This document shows, in pieces, positions 10,225-21,288 of a stretch of DNA of 64,000 bases. A program made the translations under genes and the position numbers. This stretch comes from Corythoichthys intestinalis. Its lineage: Eukaryota > Chordata > Actinopteri > Syngnathiformes > Syngnathidae. The notes beneath the pieces are model-generated. The model saw only the letters and a list, made by a program, of their open reading frames with translations. It was not told the origin of the DNA and ran no database searches. How positions within the stretch are numbered: the stretch's first letter is position 1; each line of letters starts with the position of its first letter. Where the stretch lies: positions 32,606,501-32,670,500 of the forward strand of contig NC_080408.1 of assembly GCF_030265065.1 (NCBI RefSeq). Direction: 5' to 3'.

Positions 10225-12889
10225 ATTTTCTTTAGTCAACAATCTCCTCAAAAAAGGTAAATCCATCTTCCAGATGGTTGAAACAGAACTTGAATGGCTC
10301 CAAGACATTGTAGTTCGTGCTCATCCTCTTCCATCTGCAGGATGCTTGGGAACTCCTACTGCATTGATTTCCCCCCCCCCCTATCCCTGCCCGAGGCTTT
10401 TGTGCTGTCTTGCACAATCCTTTTACCAAAACTGTTCATTGGAAAAGAGAAAGAAAAGAGCTATTTGAATATTACATAAGTAAAATAAAAATGATGCTTT
10501 GTTAATTTTATACTTGATTTTTCTTTTTAGGCATTGCATTAAACTAGGTATATAAACAATCTTACCATTTTTTCCCGCCATATCTTTTTGGAGTGGGCCA
10601 CCACTAACTTGAAGGAGCTGTGGTTGCACCTCTTCCTAAAAATAAATCAGTGAATAAAGGGGGGCATGTTCAAAAGTGCGTCAGAGTAATGGACACTAAA
10701 AAGTCTTTAAAAGCTGACCTCAGCAATTATATTCGAATTTCACTTCTGTAACTGATAGACTGGTGGCACTTCACCCTGCAGTAATGCTTTTGCCTCATCT
10801 GTCCAATGGGCAAACTCTTTCCTGTGGCTCACATAAGTTGAAAAAATACAAAAATAAGTATTCCACATTTTCCAACAAAGAATTAAGGTGCTGTGCACCT
10901 ACTTTCCTATGAATGCCATATCAACAGTTTCAAAGACTTACCATGCACCCAAGTTTGAAATTGTCCGCTAGCAATATACACCACCACTTCCTCAGAGTTG
11001 GCATATCAGTCTAACAAAAATTAAAAACAAGTGTAAATAAAGAATAACGACAAGGATATTTTGTAGCCCAATTTGAATGATTCGGTGAACTTCATTTTAC
11101 AATGGTTAAACTCAAAGAGAGCATCCAGAACAGTGCAAAGAGCATACTACAAATGGATAAATGAATACAAATATCACAGAGGACAAAATTGGACAGTTAA
11201 ACTCACCTACCATCAACATGAAGATGCCACAGTCCTTCCCCTATGGCTGTCCCGGAAAACCCTAACGTAAGAATTTAACCGAGTCACTTCCTTAAAGTTT
11301 TGAATCAATGAATATACACACTTTTACAAATACCTCTATTTCACTTCCAATCCTCTCTTTCCATGTCCCCCTGTTGATTGACTGTCAACGTTTTCTGCAA
11401 TTGAAAATATAGGTTCATATTAAATACAGTAGTTAAACAATTACAAACGTGTTTCCATGCATAAGAACACCAACCAGTCAGGTTTAAATGATTCATGCAA
11501 ACAAAACAAGGGCGTAGGTTTGCATAGGGACGGTAGGGACATAACACGACCAACTTTTCAGGATGCTAAAGTTGTCCCCACCAACTTTTGAGCAACCTTA
11601 CTTGCATTATATTCGTCCCTACCAATGTTGAGACCGGGCCAACGCCCTTGAAACAAAACATTCGCAATTTTAGAGTGGCATTTTAGAAATTTGCTTCAAA
11701 TGATTGGATGAATCATCTGGAGTGCAATTCTGCTTTAATTGAAGGGGCAACATAAAAGGATCGACTGGAACATACCTTCAAAACCAAACAAGGCTATTCT
11801 GGATCATCATGGAAACGCCATGCCAATATGAATGGATACTGAATTTCATTAGAGATAACAATTGTTCCCTGATCTCATGATTGGATCTGTTTTTCTTCCC
11901 ACAAATAATTGGAATTTGGATCATTTAATTTGTTATGATTTGACTGTTCTTTGAAAATGAACCAATGCTCCAAGTTGTAGTTGTTACTAATCAGCCTTAC
12001 AGGCAAATGCATGTGTGGGTCACATCCTGTAGGCTTTCACCATGTTGCAACAACATAGGGGTCAGCCACAAATATGGTCCTTCCCTGAAAAAAACATAAT
12101 CTATACACACGGACATATGTTATATAAATACAAACGTACGCAGACACCTACATGAGCCCATACAAGCATTCTGTAGGCTACATAGTTAAAATACCCTACA
12201 CACGCCAAAAAATACTTTTTTATACCTTTGAATGAGCTACTTGTTAGACAAGTTATAAATATGCATTTCATATCTGCAAAAAACAAACACAAAAAGTTAC
12301 ATTTTACTTAATTGTACAAGTGACATTATGTTCTTTAGAGAAACTAAATCCTCAAAATTCACAGTTGATTCCATTTCATTGTTCAGGCCAACGTTCCAAA
12401 AGTCAGCACGTGTCAATCAAACTTTCTTTTTTTAGACAATCAACACCATTTCTGGCCTCTTTATATTCAAGATTTGCATAAGCTAATGAGAATGTTGATT
12501 GGTTAAATAAACAAAGAGTAAATAATCAATTATGTCCAATTGTTAACTAATATAAGGAATAATAAGCCTATCCAGATTTCCACTGAGCACAACATTTGTC
12601 TCAGACATAAAAACATACCAGCCGTTCCTGGGCAGGATGAGTTTGAACCGTCCATGAAGCTCGGCATGGTCTTATATTGTCACCATTGGTCCTGTCTGCC
12701 ACGTGGGTTTTACTGTGTTCGATGTCTATCAAAAAAAAAGTGTTAAGCACAGTCCAAAATCTAAAGTACATTACTACTTATGCTACTTACTTCCATTTGG
12801 ATCTGTGTGACATCCCTGTATCTGCATGGGAAGAATACCATTTGGGGGTCGTGATTTAGTTTCTTCCCAATGGGGTGGTGATCTTGGAG
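10225..12889 (-). pseudogene. Unidentified exon-like chain inside the hAT element, apparently decayed
   Basis: Several short segments are open on the - strand and bounded by good AG and GT signals. They include 12889-12791 (LQDHHPIGKKLNHDPQMV...), 12725-12619 (open as IEHSKTHVADRTNGDNI...), about 12075-12015 (RTIFVADPYVVATW), about 11260-11197 (GLWHLHVDG), about 11010-10945 (ANSEEVVVYIASGQFQTWV), about 10840-10735 (HRKEFAHWTDEAKALLQGE) and about 10625-10555 (EEVQPQLLQVSGGPLQ). Phases do not all join and some segments meet stops, so I read this as a decayed gene. I do not recognise the protein. It could be the element's own transposase or a host gene fragment picked up by it; the choice is open. 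Confidence 0.35.
11511..11650. mobile_element. Small terminal-inverted-repeat element (~140 bp)
   Basis: Starts GGGCGTAGGTTTG and ends CCAACGCCC, so GGGCGT is inverted at the ends. The body is GGTAGGGACATAA..GTCCCTACCAA, which is itself largely self-complementary. No clear target duplication. A non-autonomous element nested inside the 8.2 kb hAT. Confidence 0.5.
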
Positions 12890-13439
12890 CTAGTAAAAAA
12901 AAACAAAATAATGAAAAAATATATAGCTAAGCAGAGTAACAATATCAAGAAAAAACAATTACAACCTTGTCCTATTTGGATCATGTGACAACATTCAAAC
13001 GACAAAGGACCAGACAAAACAAATGAAGGCAAAACAACAACACCATACAACAACAAAAACAGCGAGCTGCGAATTGCAGGCATGTACATAATGAAAAATA
13101 AGAGTGCAATATAATGAAAACTACACAAAGAAGACTGTTCATTGTGAAAAAAAAAATGTAAAAAGCATTAGCAGCATTAGCCAATTCGCTGCTGAATTCA
13201 TCAGTACGTATTAAACAATATAAGTAGAGCAAAGTCACATGCAGTTAGTAAAGGAATACATTATTTAAATTACATTAAGAATACTAGATATAAGTACGGT
13301 CTTTTCAACTCAGAATAAACACTTCATATTTTCACCGCAAGTGTTGTTTAACTATTTAACATTTTTAAACATGCATACGCTTTTAAAAACTTTTTTTCAG
13401 TGCGGCCACTTACCGTGTTTTCTTCGCGAGAGGTGAAAT

Positions 13440-13600
13440 AACGTAACTTGTTTTCGTCGCAAGGGTTGACGACATTTCCGGTCTGAGGGGACTGAGAGCG
13501 GCGGTATTGCGTCATTTCCTGTCTGCGGGATGGGTACTGAGAAGAGCGGCGCAGGGTACTGAGAGAGGCGGGCTGCAGCCAGACTCCTCTCCCCTTGTTC
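13440..13600. repeat. Inverted internal copy of the hAT left subterminal region
   Basis: The reverse complement matches about 9230-9370 closely: GTCTGGCTGCAGCCCGCCTC, then CAGTACCCTGCGCCGCTC, CCCATCCCGCAGACAGGAA and CAGACCGGAAATGAC in the same order. This puts two inverted copies of one end about 4.2 kb apart within the large hAT element, suggesting an earlier smaller element or a fold-back rearrangement. Confidence 0.7.
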
Positions 13601-14052
13601 GCTGCGTGGGAGGGCGTTGAGCAAGCGGCAGCGTCTTCTGACATCGCACACGACCAATCAGACGCCAGCCTCATCGCGGGCAGGGGAGGGAGCGGAAACA
13701 GAATCAGGGCGTTTGTCACTCACGTCCACGTGTGGCCAATAAGCAGCCAGCGTGCAGGCAGGGGGGCAAGACTGAGTTTTGTCACTTCCCGTTCAGTGAC
13801 TCGGTCCTCCGGTTCCTGACCTAGCTTGCTGCTAACTTGATTTTCCAGTAATGACTATGCGGTGAACGAATCAGAAAATGAAAGGAAATGACTTTGTCAC
13901 ATATTTGTTAACGTGGAGCCTATCAAATGCTGCTCAAACAGACAAAAACACCACACAAATCTAGCGAGCATTGTTTAGAGTAGTACTTTTCTCAACAAAC
14001 TCGTGACTGCCTATGACGACATACTATCAAATTTACAGTAATTTAAAACACA

Positions 14053-14763
14053 CAGTGTTTCCCACAGGATTTTAGGAGACTGTGGTGGGAGGCTCTCTGA
14101 CCATAGGATTTTTTGAAACTGTGGTGGTGGGCTGCATCGGAGTCGGACAGCCACACCATGTCGTGCCACGGCGAATTTTTTTTTTTTTTTCATTATTTTT
14201 TTCCCCCAAGAAGAACCATAACAAAGATATATTTGAAATATTTCATTTGCTAGGCTAATGTTATGGCTCTCAGCTACGGTACATGTATGTAAAATGCGTT
14301 GCTGATTACAGCTACGTTACCCCATGTAATAATGCGACTTTTTTTCTCGTAGCAATAGTACGACTTACATCTCGTAGTGACTCAGGGTTGGCAACCCAAA
14401 CTGTTGAAAGAGCCATATTTGACCCCCCCCCCCAAAAAAAAAAAAAAAAACTGATACAGTATGTCTGGAGCAGCAAAAAATTAAAAGCCTTGTACAAGCC
14501 TTATAATTATCAATACTAGCTATATTAGCCTACTATAAAAATGAATAAGTTGGCTAGAAATACATAATTAGCCTTCATGATTAAATGTTTATTTTCCCTG
14601 CAGTGGATCCTATAGCGCACCACGTGACTACTCTGTTGTACGATGACACCACAAGTTTAACTTCATTACAATATTAATGAATTGAAAGAATGTTTGTATC
14701 ATGTTTGTCCTCCTAGAAATCCTATTAAAACAAAAAAAATATTTCCCTCCCCCATCTTTTTCC

Positions 14764-14810
<47 letters not shown>

Positions 14811-15906
14811 CCGAAGCAGCACTAAAGAGCCGCATGCGGCCCAAGAGCCGCGGGTTTCAGACTGCCGTCGTAGCCCTCCTTTTTCCTTTTTATTTGACCC
14901 TCATAAGTACTACATTACCACAACAATAACAGTCCTTCTGTCAACTGACCCATTTACAGGACTGGGGGAATTCTAATGGCCGTGTAAAGTTTTTCTTGAT
15001 TCGGTGAGAAGGTGAATAGTTTTTTCCCCGTTGTTCGTGAACTAAATTTCCACACAAACGCACATCGAGGTACCATTAACTTAGCAAGGAGAGGTATGAG
15101 AGTCATTTTTCGAGTGTCCCAGAGCTCGCGAAATAGGGGGGCGGGGGGGCGCATTTATCCAACTTTCGTCAGCCGTAATTGTCTGAAGTTGGCGCGTCGG
15201 TGTTGTGCCGAAAAATAGCCACTCCACGCGAAATGACCCCCCGACGGGAGCGCCCACACGTCACTCGTACAAACAGCCTTTTCTTACCAATCGATGGACA
15301 CGGAAACGACGTTCTTGTACCGTGAATATGTATCATTTTACTCTGCTTGAACTAATAAATACTTTACTGTGACCAACGCTCTGAAAATAGAGCAAGGCTT
15401 TATTTTGGGCCCCGCCTCTCCGCGCAAGTTCAATCAAAGTTTGCTTTCCGTCCAAGACGGCCGTCCACCGCTCACTTTCGCCGAAAAGTCCGATCCAAAC
15501 TATTGTAATGCCCCGGATATGGGGAAGAAGGAGAGAAGTCTGTATTTGCTTACCCACTTGATTGTGGTAACAATAATAAAGAAAAACAATAACAAAATAA
15601 CAGCGGGCTGCTACGACATGCGACCGCTATCTCTCGCTATCTCGCTCGTTCTCCCATTCTTCCTTGCGTCTCTTAAATGAATAAATAAATAAATAAAATA
15701 CTACTCTAAAATGCTGCTCTCACTCGCGCGGGTAGTAGAGTGGAGAGGGCTACAGCTGTGTAATCGGCTGACTGACGCATCTGATTAGTATCTTTTTTTT
15801 TTTTTTCCGGCGGGGGGGGGGGGGGGGGGGCGCAAACGAGACTGTGGCGGGCCCAAACGAGACTGTGGCGGGCCGCCACAGTCTCTTTCATTGGTGGGAA
15901 ACACTG
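14053..15906. mobile_element. Nested hAT-type element with CAGTGTTTCCCAC termini
   Basis: Left end CAGTGTTTCCCACAGGAT and right end GGTGGGAAACACTG are inverted copies over about 13 bp, a terminus typical of fish hAT elements. No 8-bp duplication is visible at the flanks, so the ends may have been rearranged. The inside holds a second element (14382-14868), a run of about 41 A (14767-14807) and a run of about 19 G (15812-15830). No transposase frame remains. Confidence 0.65.
14382..14868. mobile_element. Non-autonomous hAT-like element (AGCCGCATGCGGCTC family)
   Basis: Left end CAGGGTTGGCAACCC..AAAGAGCC mirrors the right end GAGCCGCATGCGGCCC..GGGTTTCAGACTGCC. This matches a widespread vertebrate hAT-related short element. 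It contains the long A-run. Confidence 0.5.
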
Positions 15907-16042
15907 GCACGGGTAGCTACGAGGCAAGCAAAAGCTGAGCTGCGGTCGCGTGACGGCAGTGAAGCGGACAGAGAACTGTCACTATATGGAGGCTTCATGG
16001 CAGCGATATTTACCTCATATGTGCACAGAAAAAAATATTTAG

Positions 16043-16720
16043 TATGATCACCATGATACTGATTTGCAATGAAACTGTATATACATGTCAATTTTTTCCC
16101 GAGTGTTTTATTATTTTTTTTCGTGTCAGCGTGTCGGGTGTTGTTTGGTTTGACAAATTATGTCAATCCGTCCATCATGTGCTACTCAAGCGCCCAAAAC
16201 AACGCACGCAGACACGGGAGATGTCGCAATATGTCTACATTTTTCTTAACAGACTAATGAGAGTAGAAAGGCGACATCGTAAAGAGCTAACAATTATTTC
16301 TCGTCAGCATTTGACGATCTGAGATGCGGGGACGACAGGGGAGCTGACCGGATTATTTTATTTATTAATACCAGTGCAAAAAAACAATATGATCACCACA
16401 ATACTGATTTGCAATGAAACTGTATATACATGTAATTTTTTTCCGAGTGTTTTTTTTTTTTTTTTCGTGTCAGGTGTTGGTTGGTTTGACAAATTATGTC
16501 AGTCCGTCCATCATGTGCTACTCAAGCGCCCAAAAACAAAGCACGCGGACACGGGAGATGTCGCAATATGTCTACATTTTTCTTAACAGACTAATGAGAG
16601 TAGAAAGGCGACATCGTAAAGAGCAAACAATTATTTCTCGTCAGCATTTGACGATCTGAGATGCGGGGACGACAGGGGAGCTGACCGGATTATTTTATTT
16701 ATTAATACCAGTGCAAAAAT
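16043..16720. repeat. Tandem duplication, two ~340-bp units
   Basis: Two near-identical units start at about 16043 and 16388: GATCACCA..ATACTGATTTGCAATG, GTCCATCATGTGCTACTC, GACGACAGGGGAGCTGACC and TTATTAATACCAGTGC recur in order. A third unit begins after 16720 but diverges at once. It lies inside the large hAT element. Confidence 0.85.
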
Positions 16721-17135
16721 TCAACACGATCATCTTAATACTAAAAAACAAAAATACAACAGAGCGAGATGTAAATACGATGTGTTGGTCGTTCCATATT
16801 CAGAAATTAAACTTTCGATGTATTTTTATTTTCGTGACAGCAAACATGCTGTATATGTGATTGTATGTGTGATCAAGAACCTGCTAAAGAAAGTCCGTGC
16901 GCCCCCGCCCCCTACTCCCCTCACAAAAGGAAAATGTTTAACCGTGTCCTAATGCAAGCACGAGCCATGACTTTGAGCCCATAGAACTAGGACAGACGAC
17001 GCGGAAGTTTTCCCTCGCTTTTGCAGCAGCAGGAGGGAGACGAGGCTGTCTGTGAAAGCAGAATGATACCGCCTGTCACTCATTTCTGAAACTACGACGA
17101 GTGGTCAATGTGGAAGAGAGGGAGGGACCAAGCAA

Positions 17136-17345
17136 TGTCACTTCCCGTTCAGTTATACTGCGAAGCGGTCTTTGGTGATTCGTTCGGCAACGTCACTTCC
17201 CGTTCAGTAACCGAACGATTCGTTTGGGCGGGGAGGGAGATGAGGGGGGCGAACGATTCGTTGAACGATTTGTTTGAACGAATCTTTCTACTGAACGAAC
17301 CGGAATGGATTCGTTTACTCAAGTGAACGACAAATCTCGTCACTA
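17136..17345. repeat. hAT right subterminal motif array
   Basis: CACTTCCCGTTCAGT occurs twice here and once at about 13785. GAACGATTCGTT, GAACGATTTGTTTGAACGAAT, TGAACGAACC and GGATTCGTTTACTC follow closely. Such arrays are the expected transposase-binding region at a hAT end. Confidence 0.65.
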
Positions 17346-17664
17346 CTCAGGACCTCTTAACATAAGACTAGTCGACAAAAAAAACATGAACCTCATAAAG
17401 TATCTTTTGATTACGTAATTTGTTGGTAATTGTAATTAGGTTCACATTGAGTGTTTTGGAAACGATGCAAAAGAAAAAAAGGGAAAATGAATAGAAAACA
17501 GCCCTCAGAAAACTGATACTGACTAGCCACTAGATGGTAGCATAATTTCATTAAACTATGTCCTTGCTCGAGAGAGATTTGTCACTTATCTGCACAGTAC
17601 TACAGTGGAATACTTTAAATGCTTTACACATCAGTATTGTATTTAATCTTCGGTAGCAACATTA

Positions 17665-17815
<151 letters not shown>

Positions 17816-20800
17816 ATATTTTCAAAACTATCGTACTGTATGGATTATCCCCTTCATACCATTACTGCTACTACTGCATAAATTTTTCCAATAATCACGT
17901 TTTTAATGTTATGTATAAATCCAAGAGCAGACAATCTCTTGGCAATCTTTCATGCTTATGGAATGTAAAAAAAAGGAATGTACAATTAATGTTAAGAATT
18001 TACCACCAGGGAAAAAATAATGTAGACCCACATTAGGTGTATTTCTCCTTAATGCACACCATAAATATCAGTAGTGATACCCTCAGCAACCTTGTTCGAA
18101 CACAAAAATGAAATTATTTTTCTGTACTGAATGTTTCCTGGCTGCCATCCTGTCCAGCTGTTGGAATGTGTTATTTATATTATCGTACAAATAGTTTTTG
18201 TAGGCTACTTTGCTGCTCAAAAACGTTGCAAAAAATTGGATGTACTGTATTATGTGCTTGTAATCCCCTCAAATATAACTTTTTTCTTTTCTTTTTTTTT
18301 TTTAAAGATTTCTGATTAAGAACGAACAGCGGCTTGTGGGGTCAGCAGAAATTTCGGAAATACTAGTATATCCCAAACGACCACGGTGCACATACCCTAT
18401 TGTACAGCTCGTCATACAAATGCATGTTTCTTTCACACTAGAAAAATAATGTACTAAACAGCAATGTTCAACATTATTGTTTAATCTTGTGTATTGAGTT
18501 AAGTGAGAAGCAGATTACGAAGACAAACCAACAAAATATTTTGTTCATCTTCCCTCTCTCTCTAGAGGCTCCTGTTTTTATGACGGATAAACATTAAAAT
18601 TGTCGAGATGGTGCCCTTTGGTGCTTGTGAAACCTTCAATTGGCTTCGTGACCCCCACACAAACTATGGAACCAGTTTCTAGGCCCTACAAAGTTTTTTC
18701 TGCTTTTTCGGCAGCTAATGCTGACTTTAAAATGTTCTGTTTACAATGTCAGCATGTAAGGAATTACAAAAAACCAGCATGTCCTGTCATGTAACAGTGG
18801 AAACTGTGACTGTCGGGTCACTAACAGACATGTTTAATCACGTGCCTGCTAATAGGCAGAGGAAACTCAAGCACCACACTTCTCGTGTCTCTAGTGTTCC
18901 TCTGTTTGTTTTATCTGGTTTGTATTCGTTGCTTGGTTAACGTGTCCCTACAATTAAACAAACCTCTGTTAAATAAATCTAATTTTCACAATCTCAGCAC
19001 TCGCCTCCGTGTTTCACAGAAACACTGAAAATCACTTGTACAAACTTGCTGTGGAAACTGCATCAGTATGTGGCAGACTGAGCCTTCCCAGATCCTTTCA
19101 AATGATTATCCATTTTAAACAAGTGTCTGTTCAGCTTTAAATCAAAAGGGCATATGAGAACCAACATTCTTAGGTGGTTCAACTGCTCCACTCCAGGCAT
19201 AAATTAGTCGTGGCGCTTATTTTCAGTAAAAACAGCTTCACATCCTGTCTGTTGATGACACAAACTTAGGATTTGTGGGCCAATGAGTCACTGGCAAATT
19301 TTGCAATGCAACACGGACTCATAAAGATCCTCCGTAAAAAAATCTTCCTTCTTGCTTGCGTGATGCCTTTGTTGTGGTGCAATTTTGGAATTTAATCAGC
19401 ACTGAAGTTGCACTAAAATTGAGGACTGAGGCCTGTCATGTTTCCAAATTGTCATTTCATGTGCCATTTTCACTCAGAAAATACTTTGGGGGAGGGGGGG
19501 GGGGGTGCATTAATGGGCTAAACACTCAATGCACAGAAAACTTAAACAATGCCGTGACAAATACTCTGAAAAATGTACTACATTATTGTGGTTATGAGTC
19601 ATACACAAACTGACGAATTGCTCTTTTCCAGTTATCCACAAAAATGTGTTACCACTCCGAATGAAATGTTATTGTGAAATATATCTGTCTTCCGTCATTG
19701 TGTTCCTGCATCAACAAGGATCACACAACCATGAGAGTTAAACAGAACTCTGCATTTTTAATATCAGTCAAGTACAGAATGTTCCAGAACACTGCTTTGA
19801 CAACTTATTTCCATTAAGATAATCTGTTTCTTCCGTTCCATTAAGAAAATCTGTTTCTTCCGCTAGATTAAAAACAACCATGGATCTGTACAATTCACAT
19901 CCATCAGATAAATTTAGAATGTGCAAGTCATTTCACCAAAGAATAAAACAACAACTCTGACTGTGCTTTACTTAATGGCTTGATGACAGGAAACAGAAGA
20001 TCACAAATTTAAGAAACATCATATTGTACCAAGTCTAATCCAAATTTGCATTTAACTCTGGCTGCTTGACTGTACAATTCGTTTGAAGTGGAGGTGCAGA
20101 CAGAGATCATTCAGCCAATGAGTTATTTGAACTCTTACTCTGAGAGGCTTGAACTGATAGGCTGGCTGTAAACTGACAAGTGCGAAAGCCGATGCGATCA
20201 AACAGCAAGACAGTTGTATTTCTATTTACCGACCAATGGCTGTCTTCATTGTGTTGTTAAAGACCAACCAGTTTAAAGGCTCTGTTCCTCAAGGAGAATA
20301 CACACTTTACTTTCTTATCAGTGCGTATACTGCATACTGATCTGTGACTTTGTCGATGAAAGAAAACATAGTTAAAAAATTTTATGTGGAAAGAATGTAA
20401 ATGTCTGTGTATTTAAAAAGGAGTAAGTGAGAATGACTGGAATCTGGACTGATTCCATCTGTATATGTGCTCCTTTTCTCATTTGTTCATGTTAGGCTTT
20501 GCAAAATGTGTTTCCCCTTGTTTGTCTTAAGTGCCTGTAACTTCTAATCCTGCTAAACAACACATAGTTCCACAAATGAATGATTAAAATAAGCAAGACA
20601 CATCCATATGTGAGAACAAAATATATTGATATACATCCTTTCCTTTAGGACACCGGGTCCTTTTCATTGTTATGATAAGTTAATTGTACATATAAATTAC
20701 TGCTGCTGCTCAAAGTAGTTAAATATATCGCACCAAGGTCGTTTTAAGTGTTTAGAGAAAATCAAAAAATGAAAAGGATTTCCTTGATTTCAGAAGCGGT

Positions 20801-21288
20801 GAGTCAAAAGGAAACTTGAAACTACATTTTTCCAGTTTCCAGGATCTAATGCACAAGTTAAACACCCTAAATGTATGTTTCCTTCAGATGTATATATTGG
20901 CAGTGAGGTAGGAAGAGCTACTGTACATTAAGATGTTAATCCTTACACCTCCTCTTTCGATGTAGCAGGAATAAGGAAAACAAATTACACAGACTTGTTG
21001 GATTATCTAATTGTATAACATTAATTCAACTGCACCTGCAGTTGCTAATTTTCCTTCCCCAATGTATATTTATATAATATTGCTTAGAGTAATGCTACAT
21101 TTTATAAATACACCCTAATCTCTCAATTTATGCTTCTATAATATGCATGTACATATAAACAGAGCAGTCCGATCTGTAAAAGGAGGGCTTGCTATCCACT
21201 AAAGATGTTGATCTTTATCCATGATTTTTAAAGTCACACTTTGAAATGCGTTTCAAGTTTCTGGTGTGGACCAGCTGAGTCCAGTGTC
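17816..21288. other. Intergenic and probable angptl1 3' region
   Basis: No gene or clear mobile element seen. The part next to 21289 is presumably the angptl1 3' UTR, on the - strand; no poly(A) signal could be assigned with confidence. Confidence 0.45.

Larger units (their letters stand above)
9126..17345. mobile_element. 8.2 kb hAT-type DNA transposon upstream of tada1
   Basis: Ends are TAGTG at 9126 and CACTA at 17345, flanked by a perfect 8-bp direct repeat CTCAGGAC (9118-9125 and 17346-17353), the hallmark target duplication of the hAT superfamily. Both ends carry many short subterminal motifs (GAACGATTCGTT, TGAACGAATC), as known for hAT transposase binding. The perfect terminal match is only 5 bp, so the ends have diverged. 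The inside contains an inverted copy of its left subterminal region (about 13440-13600 against 9230-9370), a long hairpin (9978-10124), a - strand exon-like chain (10225-12889), a nested hAT element (14053-15906) and a tandem duplication (16043-16720). No intact transposase was found. Confidence 0.85.

Noticed and set aside
14011-14193. Short - strand frame at the left end of the nested hAT
   Set aside because: It runs over the CAGTGTTTCCCAC terminus and a T-run, so it is transposon sequence without a product.
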